This document shows, one piece after another, positions 26,223 to 35,125 of a stretch of DNA of 64,000 bases. A model generated the notes under the pieces. The model was given only the letters and a program-made list of their open reading frames with translations, had not been told where the DNA came from and did not search any database. The stretch's first letter is position 1; each line of letters starts with the position of its first letter. Source of the stretch: Oceanotoga teriensis (GTDB lineage: Bacteria > Thermotogota > Thermotogae > Petrotogales > Petrotogaceae); NCBI RefSeq assembly GCF_003148465.1, contig NZ_QGGI01000005.1, positions 62,001-126,000 of the forward strand, given 5' to 3'. A program made the translations under genes and the position numbers.

Positions 26223-27434
26223 CTATATCAATTCAAATTTTATAATTATTTTAGAAAATTTATTAAAAGTCATTTCAATTTTTATTTTTTTATCTTTCAT
26301 CATAAAAATAGGATCTATAAAAAATTCTTTTTGAAAATCATTTTCAAATCTAGTTCCAACAGAAAAAATATCATTTAAAGTATATAATAAATATCCTTCA
26401 AATCCAAAAATTATATCTTTAAATTTAAAATCATTTACATCTGAACCAGCTTTTATAATAAAATTTGAATTAAAATGATCAAAATCAAATAAAAATCGTC
26501 CTTCTACCCCAAATAAAGACATTTCATCCCATTTATAAAAAAGACCATATCCAAAATTTCTATCTACAAAAGCTCCACCGGATACAAAAAAATTTTTATC
26601 AATACCCCATATAAAGTTTATATAATTTTTATCATTATATACATCACCATAAAAATTTATATTTCTTTCAAAAGAAATTCCATAATCAAAATCATAATTT
26701 AAATTATTTTTATTTATAAATTTTTTTCTTTCAAAAATACCATATACATAAAAAAAATCTTTATCCGTATTTATATAAAAATTTTCTTTTTTTATATTTT
26801 TTTCATCATACTCATCGATATTATCAAAAAAATCATATTCTATATCATATAATTCAGAAAATTTATAATTATATTTATAAAAAAAGTTTATATCTTTAAT
26901 ATATTTTTCATCAATATCTTTAAAATTTAATAAATATTTATTTTTTATGATAAAATATCTTGAATTATCATAACTTATATTATTAAAAAAATCCTTAATT
27001 TTATCTTCTAAATCTCCATTGTTTTTAAAAATTATATATTTAGAATTATTTATAAAATAAATATTATTTCTGTACATTTCTAAAAAAGGATTTAAAAGAT
27101 TTGTATCCGTATTTATCAACTCTATTTTTTGTACAAATTCATTTTTTATGGGATAATGCCCTTTTATTTTCATAATGACATAAACAGAATCAGAATATTT
27201 TTCATATTTAATACCCTTGGAATAAAACAATATATCCATTAAAGTTTCTACACTATCAGTAGATGATTTAAATGTAAAATTTTCATCTATATCATCTAAA
27301 AATATAAACTCAACTCCATAAATGTTTTCAAGGTCTATAAAAAGTGTTTTAATATCGATATTATTATAAATAAGATCATGAGAATAAGCAAAAAAAGATA
27401 TCATAACAAAAAATAAAATAATAAGTTTTTTCAT
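26223..27434 (-). CDS. Secreted STN/secretin-N-like protein with C-terminal barrel-like region
   Basis: After a signal peptide (MKKLIILFFVMISFFAYS) the protein has a segment NIDIKTLFIDLENIYGVEFIFLDDI ... SVETLMDILFYSKGIKYEKYSDSVYVI, which fits an STN (secretin/TonB short N-terminal) domain. A second small domain around QKIELINTDTNLLNPFLE to NDFFNNI resembles a secretin N1 repeat. The second half (about 200-403) consists of alternating strands rich in Phe, Tyr, Asp and Asn, for example GVEGRFLFDFDHFNSNFIIKAG and GFEGYLLYTLND, typical of a beta barrel. It is too short and lacks the secretin core motifs. The start ATG 27434 follows a GGGGG site. It is cotranscribed with the two-component genes. 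Confidence 0.62.
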   Translation of the reverse strand: MKKLIILFFVMISFFAYSHDLIYNNIDIKTLFIDLENIYGVEFIFLDDIDENFTFKSSTDSVETLMDILFYSKGIKYEKYSDSVYVIMKIKGHYPIKNEFVQKIELINTDTNLLNPFLEMYRNNIYFINNSKYIIFKNNGDLEDKIKDFFNNISYDNSRYFIIKNKYLLNFKDIDEKYIKDINFFYKYNYKFSELYDIEYDFFDNIDEYDEKNIKKENFYINTDKDFFYVYGIFERKKFINKNNLNYDFDYGISFERNINFYGDVYNDKNYINFIWGIDKNFFVSGGAFVDRNFGYGLFYKWDEMSLFGVEGRFLFDFDHFNSNFIIKAGSDVNDFKFKDIIFGFEGYLLYTLNDIFSVGTRFENDFQKEFFIDPIFMMKDKKIKIEMTFNKFSKIIIKFELI

Positions 27435-27501
27435 ATAAATCCCCCACAATAATATATTATATAATATAATTATACATTAAAAAATAAAAATGAGGTGTAA
27501 A

Positions 27502-28293
27502 ATGAAAACATCAGATTATCTGAAGAAATATGATATAAGATTAAAAAAAATGTTTGGACAAAATTTTCTCGCAAGTGATATATATCCAAAAAAGATAGTT
27601 GAAGCTTCACAAATAGAAGATGAGATTATAATAGAAATTGGACCTGGTGCGGGTACTTTAACAGATGAATTGATTAAGACTAAAAATGAAATATATGCAT
27701 ATGAAATCGATAAAACCTTAGAAAGACTGTTAAAAGAAAGGTTTAAAAATAAAAAAAATTTTCATTTAAAAATAATGGATTTTTTAGATGTAGATCTCTC
27801 TGAATTCAAGGGGAAAAATATAAGTTATATAGCAAATATTCCATATAATATATCTTCTCCAATAATGGAAAAAATATTTATTGAAACACCATATTTTAAA
27901 AAAGCAATTTTAATGGTTCAAAAAGAGTTTGGAGAAAGAATAACTGCAAAAAGTGGGAAAAATTATAGTCCTTTGAGTATATTCGTTCAATATTATTGTG
28001 ATGTAGAAAATGTATTGAATATACCCAAGAATGAATTTATACCCAAACCTAAAATAGATTCTACTGTTATAAAACTCACACCCAAAAATAGGAATGAAGA
28101 TATAAATCTTTCAAAATTCTTTAAATTCATACATATTTGTTTTTCTCAAAGAAGAAAAACCATAAAAAATAATTTAAAACATATAAATAATATAGAAAAA
28201 ATATTAGAAGATTTAAAAATAGATACAAAAACTCGTCCAGAACAAATAAGTATAGAAAATTTTTTGAGCTTATTCAAAATGATAAACAAATAA
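27502..28293 (+). CDS. rsmA: 16S rRNA A1518/A1519 dimethyltransferase RsmA (KsgA)
   Basis: RsmA dimethylates two adjacent adenines near the 3' end of 16S rRNA. It starts MKTSDYLKKYDIRLKKMFGQNFL. The SAM-binding motif is IEIGPGAGTLTDEL, the catalytic NIPY motif is in YIANIPYNISSPI, and the C-terminal region has FSQRRKTIKNNLK. The ATG 27502 is used because GAGGTG lies between it and an upstream in-frame ATG at 27490, giving 263 residues. Confidence 0.95.
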   Translation: MKTSDYLKKYDIRLKKMFGQNFLASDIYPKKIVEASQIEDEIIIEIGPGAGTLTDELIKTKNEIYAYEIDKTLERLLKERFKNKKNFHLKIMDFLDVDLSEFKGKNISYIANIPYNISSPIMEKIFIETPYFKKAILMVQKEFGERITAKSGKNYSPLSIFVQYYCDVENVLNIPKNEFIPKPKIDSTVIKLTPKNRNEDINLSKFFKFIHICFSQRRKTIKNNLKHINNIEKILEDLKIDTKTRPEQISIENFLSLFKMINK

Positions 28294-28321
28294 AAAATGC
28301 GACTTTAAAGTCGCATTTTTT
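28292..28321. terminator. Bidirectional terminator between rsmA and pyrG
   Basis: A 30-base perfect palindrome, A6-TGCGACTTT and its complement, is flanked by A and T runs, so it works in both directions for the convergent genes. Confidence 0.92.
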
Positions 28322-29897
28322 ATTTGTTTTTTAACTTTTCTATTGCTTGTACAAATCCTATAAAAACGGGATTAGGATCTCCTACTTTAGATTTAAATTC
28401 AGGATGATACTGAACACCCATATAAAAAGGATGATCTTCGAGTTCAACAGCTTCTACAAAATCTGATTTAGCTGATATTATTAATTTCTCTCCTTCTTCT
28501 CCAGGCATTTTAAATAATTCTGAAAAATCTTGAGAATTAGCTTCATATCTATGTCTATGTCTTTCATATATTATATCTTCATTATGTAATTCAAATAATT
28601 TAGATCCTCTTATCAATTCAGTTCTTTGAGAACCTAATCTCATAGTACCACCCATATTTATTATTTTTTTCTGTTCTTCCATTATATCTATTACCGCATA
28701 AGGAGTGTTCTCATCGAATTCTCTTGAATTAGCATTTTCAAGATTTTTTACATTTCTTGCATATTCTATAACCATCAATTGCATTCCAAGACATATACCT
28801 AAAAGAGGAACATCATTGACTCTTGCATATTTCAAAGCTTTTATCTTACCCTCAATTCCTCTCTTACCAAAACCACCTGGAATTATTAAACCATCATAAT
28901 TCGATAATAAAGCCTTTACCCCTTCATCATCAAGTTCTTCAAGTCTTTCGGAATCTATTAGTTCAGGCTTTTTTACTCCACATAAAAATATACTCTCCAT
29001 AATACTCTTATATGCATCATCAGTACCAAGATATTTTCCTATTATTGCTATTTTATCTCTTCTAAAACTCTTAGGACAATTCCATTTCATATCAGTTTTG
29101 ATATCAAATGAAAGTTTATCTGCAATGAGTTTTTGAACATTCATTTTATAAAGTCCCTCAGGAACTTCATATATATTTCCCAAATCTGGAAGATTTATAA
29201 CATATTTGCTATCAAGTCCTCCAAATAAAGCTACTTTTTCAAGACTTTCTGTATCTATTTCCATTTCTGTTCTAACAACAAGCATATCAGGATGTATACC
29301 TATTCTTCTCAATAATTGAACAGATTGTTGAGTTGGTTTTGTTTTAAATTCATTTGTAACCCTCAAATAAGGTACAAATGTAACATGAACAAACATGAAA
29401 TTTTCTCTTCCTTTTTCTGTGGATAATTGTCTAACCGCTTCTAAAAATATTTCTCCTTCAATATCTCCTACAGTTCCTCCAATTTCTATAAGAAGAACAT
29501 CTGCCTCAACAGCTTCTATTCTATTTTTTATTTCTTGAGTTACATGAGGAACCATTTGAACAGTTCCACCGAGATATTTTCCTTCTCTCTCTTTTTCTAT
29601 GACTGTCTTATAGATCTGTCCAGCAGTCATATTATTAAATCTCTTCATTTCTATCCCTAAAAACCTTTCATAATGCCCAAGATCTAAGTCTGCTTCATAC
29701 CCATCATCAGTTACAAAAACTTCTCCATGTTGATTAGGATTCATAGTTCCAGCATCAACATTTAAATATGGATCAACTTTCAAAGAATTTACTTTTATAC
29801 CCGATTCTTTCATGAGTCTACCAATAGAGGCAGAAACAACTCCCTTTCCTATTCCACTTAAAACTCCACCTGTTACTATTATATATTTCCTCGCCAT
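28320..29897 (-). CDS. pyrG: CTP synthase
   Basis: PyrG aminates UTP to CTP using glutamine. The N-terminal synthetase domain opens KYIIVTGGVLSGIGKGVVSAS, with the VDPYLNVDAGTMNP nucleotide-binding segment. The glutaminase domain shows the PGGFGKRG oxyanion strand, the catalytic cysteine in GICLGMQ and His in GVQYHPEF. The 525 residues are complete. Start ATG with GGAGG upstream. Confidence 0.97.
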   Translation of the reverse strand: MARKYIIVTGGVLSGIGKGVVSASIGRLMKESGIKVNSLKVDPYLNVDAGTMNPNQHGEVFVTDDGYEADLDLGHYERFLGIEMKRFNNMTAGQIYKTVIEKEREGKYLGGTVQMVPHVTQEIKNRIEAVEADVLLIEIGGTVGDIEGEIFLEAVRQLSTEKGRENFMFVHVTFVPYLRVTNEFKTKPTQQSVQLLRRIGIHPDMLVVRTEMEIDTESLEKVALFGGLDSKYVINLPDLGNIYEVPEGLYKMNVQKLIADKLSFDIKTDMKWNCPKSFRRDKIAIIGKYLGTDDAYKSIMESIFLCGVKKPELIDSERLEELDDEGVKALLSNYDGLIIPGGFGKRGIEGKIKALKYARVNDVPLLGICLGMQLMVIEYARNVKNLENANSREFDENTPYAVIDIMEEQKKIINMGGTMRLGSQRTELIRGSKLFELHNEDIIYERHRHRYEANSQDFSELFKMPGEEGEKLIISAKSDFVEAVELEDHPFYMGVQYHPEFKSKVGDPNPVFIGFVQAIEKLKNK

Positions 29898-29964
29898 TTT
29901 ATAAAAAACCTCCTGCCTTTATAATTTAAATATTCAATTATTTTTAACTTTTTTAATATAAAAA

Positions 29965-29984
29965 AGGGGAGCAAACGCTCCCCC
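29965..29984 (-). terminator. Terminator of acpP
   Basis: GGGGAGC and GCTCCCC form a 7-bp GC-rich stem around a four-base loop. On the minus strand it is followed by TTTTT. Confidence 0.92.
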
Positions 29985-29994
29985 TTATTTCAGG

Positions 29995-30252
29995 TTAATC
30001 TTCGTCGTCAATATTTAACTTTTCCGCAATAGCATCGACAGCATTTTCAACAGTCTTTATTGTTTCAACTTCATCATCTTCTATAGTTATTCCAAGTTCA
30101 GATTCAAAAGCCATAGTTAAATCAACCAATTCTAAAGAATCTGCATCTAAGTCATCTGTAAAAGATGAATCGATTGTTATGTCTGCCTCATCTACACTTA
30201 AAGTCTCTGCTATTATTTCTTTTACTTTTTCAATAAGTTCTTCTCTTGTCAT
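29995..30252 (-). CDS. acpP: Acyl carrier protein
   Basis: ACP carries fatty-acyl intermediates on 4'-phosphopantetheine. The 85-residue acidic protein has the attachment motif LDADSLELVD with S39, followed by the helix-2 stretch LTMAFESELGI. It stands alone between its own promoter and terminator, not in a fab cluster. Confidence 0.97.
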   Translation of the reverse strand: MTREELIEKVKEIIAETLSVDEADITIDSSFTDDLDADSLELVDLTMAFESELGITIEDDEVETIKTVENAVDAIAEKLNIDDED

Positions 30253-30330
30253 TATTTCAACCTCCCGGATAACACTATATTTCTACATAACCTTGCTGAA
30301 ATAAATGCTAAAATAACAAAATTCTTATTA

Positions 30331-30359
30331 ATTATAATTTCTTAAAGTTGTATTGTCAA
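30331..30359 (-). promoter_or_regulatory. Promoter of acpP
   Basis: On the minus strand TTGACA (30354-30359), 17 bases, TATAAT (30331-30336): both hexamers match consensus. The expected leader is about 70 bases. Confidence 0.92.
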
Positions 30360-30360
30360 G

Positions 30361-31590
30361 TCAAAATCCTAAAGATAGGTTAACTTTTGCTGAAATTCCT
30401 CTTAAATCTAAAATTTTAGTGATATCCGTACTTACAGAAGCCACTGATAGATCTAATTCTAAGATATGAAGATTTATACCAGTTCCAATGCTAACTTTCC
30501 ATAATTTATTTATATTTTCAAATCCTATAGAATAAGGAATTACAAATAAATCTCCTCTGGCAAACACTCCCCAATCTATTCTGGACAATGTAGGATAATA
30601 TTCGATATATGGAATCCAATCTATCAATAAATTTTGTTTATAAAAACCCGTTAATTTTAAAGGTTTAGAAATTTTTTCATTCACATTTTGAATATCTTCT
30701 AATTTTATATCCCCTTTAACTTCAAATTTATTTTCAAAGATTAAATTTGTAGAATCTATAGTATAATTTCCCACAGCTTTTATTCCCTTATTTGCAAGAG
30801 CTGGTGAAAGAGTTATATTACCAACAGAAATTCCAAACCATGGTTCTTCATCTGCATACCTTATATAACCTATATCAATACTTTGTCCTCTATTACTATT
30901 TATTCTATCAAAAACAGTGTTTACATTTAAATTCTCTATTTCAGATGAATTAAACACTGAATAAAAAGGAGCTTCAACGTTTAAATTTGCATTGATGGAT
31001 GATGTTTGATTCGAAGTCACAAATTCATAATCATATCCGGAATTTTTATCAGAAACAAGTACTGGAACAAACCAACCATACTTTATTCCTAATAAATTAT
31101 CTGAATATTTATATGAAAGATATGCTCCAACTTCTGCAGTACTGAAAGAATTCAAATCTCCTTTACCTTTATATGTTTTATTAATCTCATTTCCTTCAAC
31201 TATTAATTTTAAAAGTTCGTTTGGAACTTTAGCTTCGGCTTCAACAGTTGCATTTGCATAAACTGAAAGGCCTAAATCAAAAATATTGATCGCAAAATTT
31301 GTATTAATATAATCATCTGTACTCAATTCAAAATCATTACCATTTAATCCTTCATAAAAATCATTTAAATCTATAGTTATTTCTTTTTTATTCAAATTAT
31401 CAAATATAAAAGAATTTTTAACAAGATTTTGATAAATATTGATGTCTGGAGTCACATTTAATTCAAAAATACTTCTTCTTCTTGCATTTATTAAGGCTGG
31501 GTTTATATTATGTTCCCAAGAATAAAGCCCCTGAGAAAATGTTAAAGCGCCTAAAATTAAAACAATAATTAATAATATAGTCTTTTTCAT
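30361..31590 (-). CDS. Secreted outer-membrane protein of unknown family, probable beta barrel
   Basis: The 409 residues start with a signal peptide (MKKTILLIIVLILGALTFSQG). The mature N terminus LYSWEHNINPALINARRRSIFELNVTPDINIY resembles the opening of outer-membrane proteins of the DUF5723/PorV-like type, which I name only as a resemblance. The rest is amphipathic strands ending in SAKVNLSLGF with a terminal Phe, as expected for barrel insertion. ATG 31590 lies 5 bases after the lipoprotein stop and uses AGGAGTGA inside the lipoprotein end. The pair is translationally linked and probably works together at the cell surface. Confidence 0.65.
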   Translation of the reverse strand: MKKTILLIIVLILGALTFSQGLYSWEHNINPALINARRRSIFELNVTPDINIYQNLVKNSFIFDNLNKKEITIDLNDFYEGLNGNDFELSTDDYINTNFAINIFDLGLSVYANATVEAEAKVPNELLKLIVEGNEINKTYKGKGDLNSFSTAEVGAYLSYKYSDNLLGIKYGWFVPVLVSDKNSGYDYEFVTSNQTSSINANLNVEAPFYSVFNSSEIENLNVNTVFDRINSNRGQSIDIGYIRYADEEPWFGISVGNITLSPALANKGIKAVGNYTIDSTNLIFENKFEVKGDIKLEDIQNVNEKISKPLKLTGFYKQNLLIDWIPYIEYYPTLSRIDWGVFARGDLFVIPYSIGFENINKLWKVSIGTGINLHILELDLSVASVSTDITKILDLRGISAKVNLSLGF

Positions 31591-31595
31591 ATAAA

Positions 31596-33458
31596 TCACT
31601 CCTGTCCTTTAAGTTTAATAGGAATGTTTAGATCAGTATCAAGAGCTGCCCATAGATTTATGTCCATCTTTCCATCAGAGTTCAAACTGTAATCTCCTAT
31701 AGGAAGCGCTACATCAACTTTAACTTTATAAACATCTGATTCGACTATATTTTTTGCTATATTACCAAGATCTATACTTTGTATATTTCCTGAAGAAAAA
31801 TCGATTTGATATTTACTACCATTAAAATCTATAGAAACTTTTGCTGTAATTCCAGTACTATTTTCAAGTTGAAAAAACACTTTAAGATTATCAACCATAT
31901 TCAAAGCTTCATTTATACTTTCTCTATTTTCATCGTTCCTTCCAAGCATGTCCCCTTCAGACTCATATGAAAACAAAGTTGATTCTTTTGTAACATCGAA
32001 AGCAAAAGGAATATCTATTTTTATATTTCCTGAAATAGAACTACCACTTTCTATGGTGAGTCCATCTGATTGAATTGAATAAAGCATCTCGAGATTATCT
32101 GGTTTTTCATTAAAAACTGAGCTGAAATCACCTATAAATTCATTTCCAGAAGATCCGGTTGAAATAATAGGTGTACTATTACCAGTATAAGATGCAGATA
32201 ATGTAATATCTAGATTTCCTGTTATATTTTCTTTATTTATAGTCAAAGTTGCAGGTAATGTTTTAAAATTAACATTATTCAAAATACCAAGATCATCTCC
32301 AAAATTTAAAAATCCAGAAGATAATTTTCCACTAAAAGTAGTATTCTTAGTCTTTATAGATTCAATAATTATATCTTTAAATCCAAGTGAAAAATCAAAT
32401 GAAAGATTATCCCCCTGTTTTATTAATCCATTTAAAGTCACTTCATCATTTAAATATCCTGCTGGCTCTACATCGAAATCAAGATTTATTTTGCCAGAAG
32501 AAACATCTATATACTTATTAGAAAGATCTATAACAGATGTCGAATAATCAGTATTTTTAGTAAATACTTGATTAGAGTTCAAAGGAGTATCTGTTCCAGA
32601 AGCTTTTATACTTGTTGAAGATATATTGGCATTAAAATCAACATTCATACCATTCAACCATCTAAATTCGAGTTCCCCCGAAGAGAGATTTATTCTATCA
32701 ACGAGTTCTTTAATTTCCTCAGGAACTATAATCTCATTAGACCCAGAATTATTAAAGTTTAAACCTTCTTTTTTAAACACGATCTGCTTAAACTCTGTAT
32801 CAGAACTTACAGAAACATTTATACTAAAAGAATTAGTTGATGAATTATAATCAAATTCATTTAAAGATACCGTATTTGTACCATTTAAAACTTGGTCTTT
32901 TAAGTTCACATGAATATTCCCATCTATGATACTCGTGTTAACATCATTCGAATTGAATGTAACTGTTGCATCTGAAAAAGTCAAATTATCTGCACTCAAT
33001 ATAAGGGTTCCTTCATTTATAGTTGCAGAAACAAGATCATTTGGATTATCAAAAGTTATTTCAATTGGAATTGCTGAAGACCCAGCACCTGGAAATATTG
33101 GTATTCCATCTAAAGAAACTTCAGGAATACTTGGAATACTTACAGAAATATTTTGATTGAAATCAAACTGTGAAAAATCCATATCGCCAGTCGTAAAAAG
33201 TTCATCAGTAGAAATGTTTATTATATCCGTAGCATATCTATAAGTTAAAGGATTAGAATTAACTTTTAATAAACCAGGAAGAGCTTTTTCAAGTTCATCT
33301 TCAAAAGTCCCTATAAAATCGTTTATAGATAAAGATGTAGCCCCCACAGGCGCCTGTACCTTAGGATTTGCTTTTACATTGATTTTTTCTACATTACATG
33401 CAGATAAAACAATCAGAATAGATATAATCATAAGTCCAAAAATAAAAATCTTTCTCAT
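31596..33458 (-). CDS. Large lipoprotein of unknown function
   Basis: The protein begins with a lipoprotein signal, MRKIFIFGLMIISILIVLSAC; the lipobox is LSAC with Cys21. The mature 600 residues are Ser-, Asn- and Ile-rich, with repeated long beta-strand units that read like bactericidal/permeability-type or LEA-like extended sheets, for instance SISGNIKIDIPFAF, SGKINLDFDVEPAG and GNLDITLSASYTGNS. I see no catalytic motif. It is complete, with GAGGTGAT upstream of the ATG. It precedes the barrel-like gene at 30361 and follows the membrane-sensor-like gene, ten bases away. Confidence 0.7.
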   Translation of the reverse strand: MRKIFIFGLMIISILIVLSACNVEKINVKANPKVQAPVGATSLSINDFIGTFEDELEKALPGLLKVNSNPLTYRYATDIINISTDELFTTGDMDFSQFDFNQNISVSIPSIPEVSLDGIPIFPGAGSSAIPIEITFDNPNDLVSATINEGTLILSADNLTFSDATVTFNSNDVNTSIIDGNIHVNLKDQVLNGTNTVSLNEFDYNSSTNSFSINVSVSSDTEFKQIVFKKEGLNFNNSGSNEIIVPEEIKELVDRINLSSGELEFRWLNGMNVDFNANISSTSIKASGTDTPLNSNQVFTKNTDYSTSVIDLSNKYIDVSSGKINLDFDVEPAGYLNDEVTLNGLIKQGDNLSFDFSLGFKDIIIESIKTKNTTFSGKLSSGFLNFGDDLGILNNVNFKTLPATLTINKENITGNLDITLSASYTGNSTPIISTGSSGNEFIGDFSSVFNEKPDNLEMLYSIQSDGLTIESGSSISGNIKIDIPFAFDVTKESTLFSYESEGDMLGRNDENRESINEALNMVDNLKVFFQLENSTGITAKVSIDFNGSKYQIDFSSGNIQSIDLGNIAKNIVESDVYKVKVDVALPIGDYSLNSDGKMDINLWAALDTDLNIPIKLKGQE

Positions 33459-33467
33459 AATATCACC

Positions 33468-35063
33468 TCACAAATGGATGTAAAAATCCTCAAATTCCCT
33501 ATATAAAAGTTCAAACATATAAATCATTTCATCGCTTAAAAATTCTTTAATACTTTTTTTTATATCTTTAAAGTCAGAAAAGTCAGATTTTTCAAAACTT
33601 ATTTCAATAATGGAAATCAAAAAAGCAATTTGATAAATTTCATTCATATTTTTTATTTTTTCTTTTTCACCCCCCTCAACAAAATATTCATTATATATAT
33701 AGTTCATACAAATAAAAATATCCAATGTTTTCATATTCTCTATTCTTCGTTCAAAAACATATTCTTTTTTCACATTTATATTTATATTATCGTAGTATTT
33801 TATAAACAATATTATACCAGATGTAACATTAAAAATTATTTCATCATCATACTTTTGATTAAAAAATAATTTCAAAATATTGCTTATTCTATCAAAAATA
33901 TTCTTTCTATAATCCAAACTTTCATAAATATCTATTTCTTTTTTATTCTCAAGATCTTTTATTTTAAATTTAAAATTCTCAACTTTTTTGTATATAAGAC
34001 CCACATCATTTTTTATGATATTGAAAAATTCTTCATCTATTTCCTTATATTTTTTACTTTTTTCTATATCATTCAATTTCAAATCTATATCTTCTCTTTT
34101 AAAATCTTCATCAAAAAATTCCTGAATAAAACTTATAATTTCTATTAAAAGAGAGTTATGCTGTATAGAAACTTCATAAAGATAGTAAAATTCATCATTT
34201 GTCAAAATTTTTTCTTTCAATGCATAAAATGATTTCTTTTTTTCATTAAAGAAATTTTCCAGTGGAATGTCTAATTCATCATATGTTTTGATTAAATCAT
34301 ACTTTCTATTTTTATCAAAGCTTTTATTCATATCTTTAATTTTTTCATTGAACATATTTTTTATTCCAGAAGATATTATATAATTAAAAAAAGTTGTGAT
34401 AATAAAAGATATGAATATAAATAATATAAAAAGTAAAAAATATCTTTTTATGAACAAATATAATCCAGCTTTTTTATAAAATAAAAAATTAATACCCAAA
34501 TTTTCAAAAGTATTATAAACTATATAACCATTTTTATACTCATCAAGAGAAAGTTCACTGAACGTTAACTTATCTTTCTTTACATTATTATAAAAACTCA
34601 TATCTCCTGAAAGAAATTCTCCATAATCATCTACAAAGGCATAATTTTCACTCAAATCCATACTGAATATAATTTCTTTTAAAATATAATTTAAATCAAA
34701 TTCAAAATAATAAAAAATATTGTTTTTAAGATAATATACATTCAGAATGCTTTCATTTTGCACTTTTTCATACTCCATAAATCCATCTTCTAAAAAAGTA
34801 TCTTGAATATCAGTATCCATACTAAAATTAATTATTGGTCCAAGACCCACTCCCTCATTTAAAGATAGATTTACATATTCTTTTATTTTTGAATCAAAAT
34901 TTAAAGATAAATTTGATATTATTAATTTTGTATAAGATTTTATATTTTCATAATCAGAAATATATTTGGATTTATTAAAAACCATCAAACCAACTACTAA
35001 AAATAGTATAATCATCATAAAAGAATAAAAGTTTAAAGTTTTAAAAATAGATTTATTTTTCAA
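33468..35063 (-). CDS. Two-pass membrane protein with extracytoplasmic domain and large helical cytoplasmic part, hypothetical
   Basis: I recognise no family. The 531 residues have a membrane segment near 15-30, an extracytoplasmic region to about 200 (including LSENYAFVDDYGEFLSGD, which is like a small-ligand-binding PAS/Cache strand), a second membrane segment (YFLLFILFIFISFIITTFFNYII), and about 300 residues of charged helix rich in Lys, Asp, Glu and Ile. The layout matches sensor receptors, but no kinase, GGDEF or methyl-accepting motif is visible. The start is TTG 35063, six bases from GAGGTG. It is first in an operon with the lipoprotein and barrel genes. Confidence 0.6.
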   Translation of the reverse strand: MKNKSIFKTLNFYSFMMIILFLVVGLMVFNKSKYISDYENIKSYTKLIISNLSLNFDSKIKEYVNLSLNEGVGLGPIINFSMDTDIQDTFLEDGFMEYEKVQNESILNVYYLKNNIFYYFEFDLNYILKEIIFSMDLSENYAFVDDYGEFLSGDMSFYNNVKKDKLTFSELSLDEYKNGYIVYNTFENLGINFLFYKKAGLYLFIKRYFLLFILFIFISFIITTFFNYIISSGIKNMFNEKIKDMNKSFDKNRKYDLIKTYDELDIPLENFFNEKKKSFYALKEKILTNDEFYYLYEVSIQHNSLLIEIISFIQEFFDEDFKREDIDLKLNDIEKSKKYKEIDEEFFNIIKNDVGLIYKKVENFKFKIKDLENKKEIDIYESLDYRKNIFDRISNILKLFFNQKYDDEIIFNVTSGIILFIKYYDNININVKKEYVFERRIENMKTLDIFICMNYIYNEYFVEGGEKEKIKNMNEIYQIAFLISIIEISFEKSDFSDFKDIKKSIKEFLSDEMIYMFELLYREFEDFYIHL

Positions 35064-35125
35064 AATATTCACCTCAAAATAATCAAAATATCTTTTTTTT
35101 AATTATACCAGAAGGAGGAATAATT

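Noticed and set aside
28705-28899. Plus-strand frame inside pyrG
   Set aside because: Antisense to the glutaminase domain, including the catalytic cysteine loop; no promoter or ribosome site.
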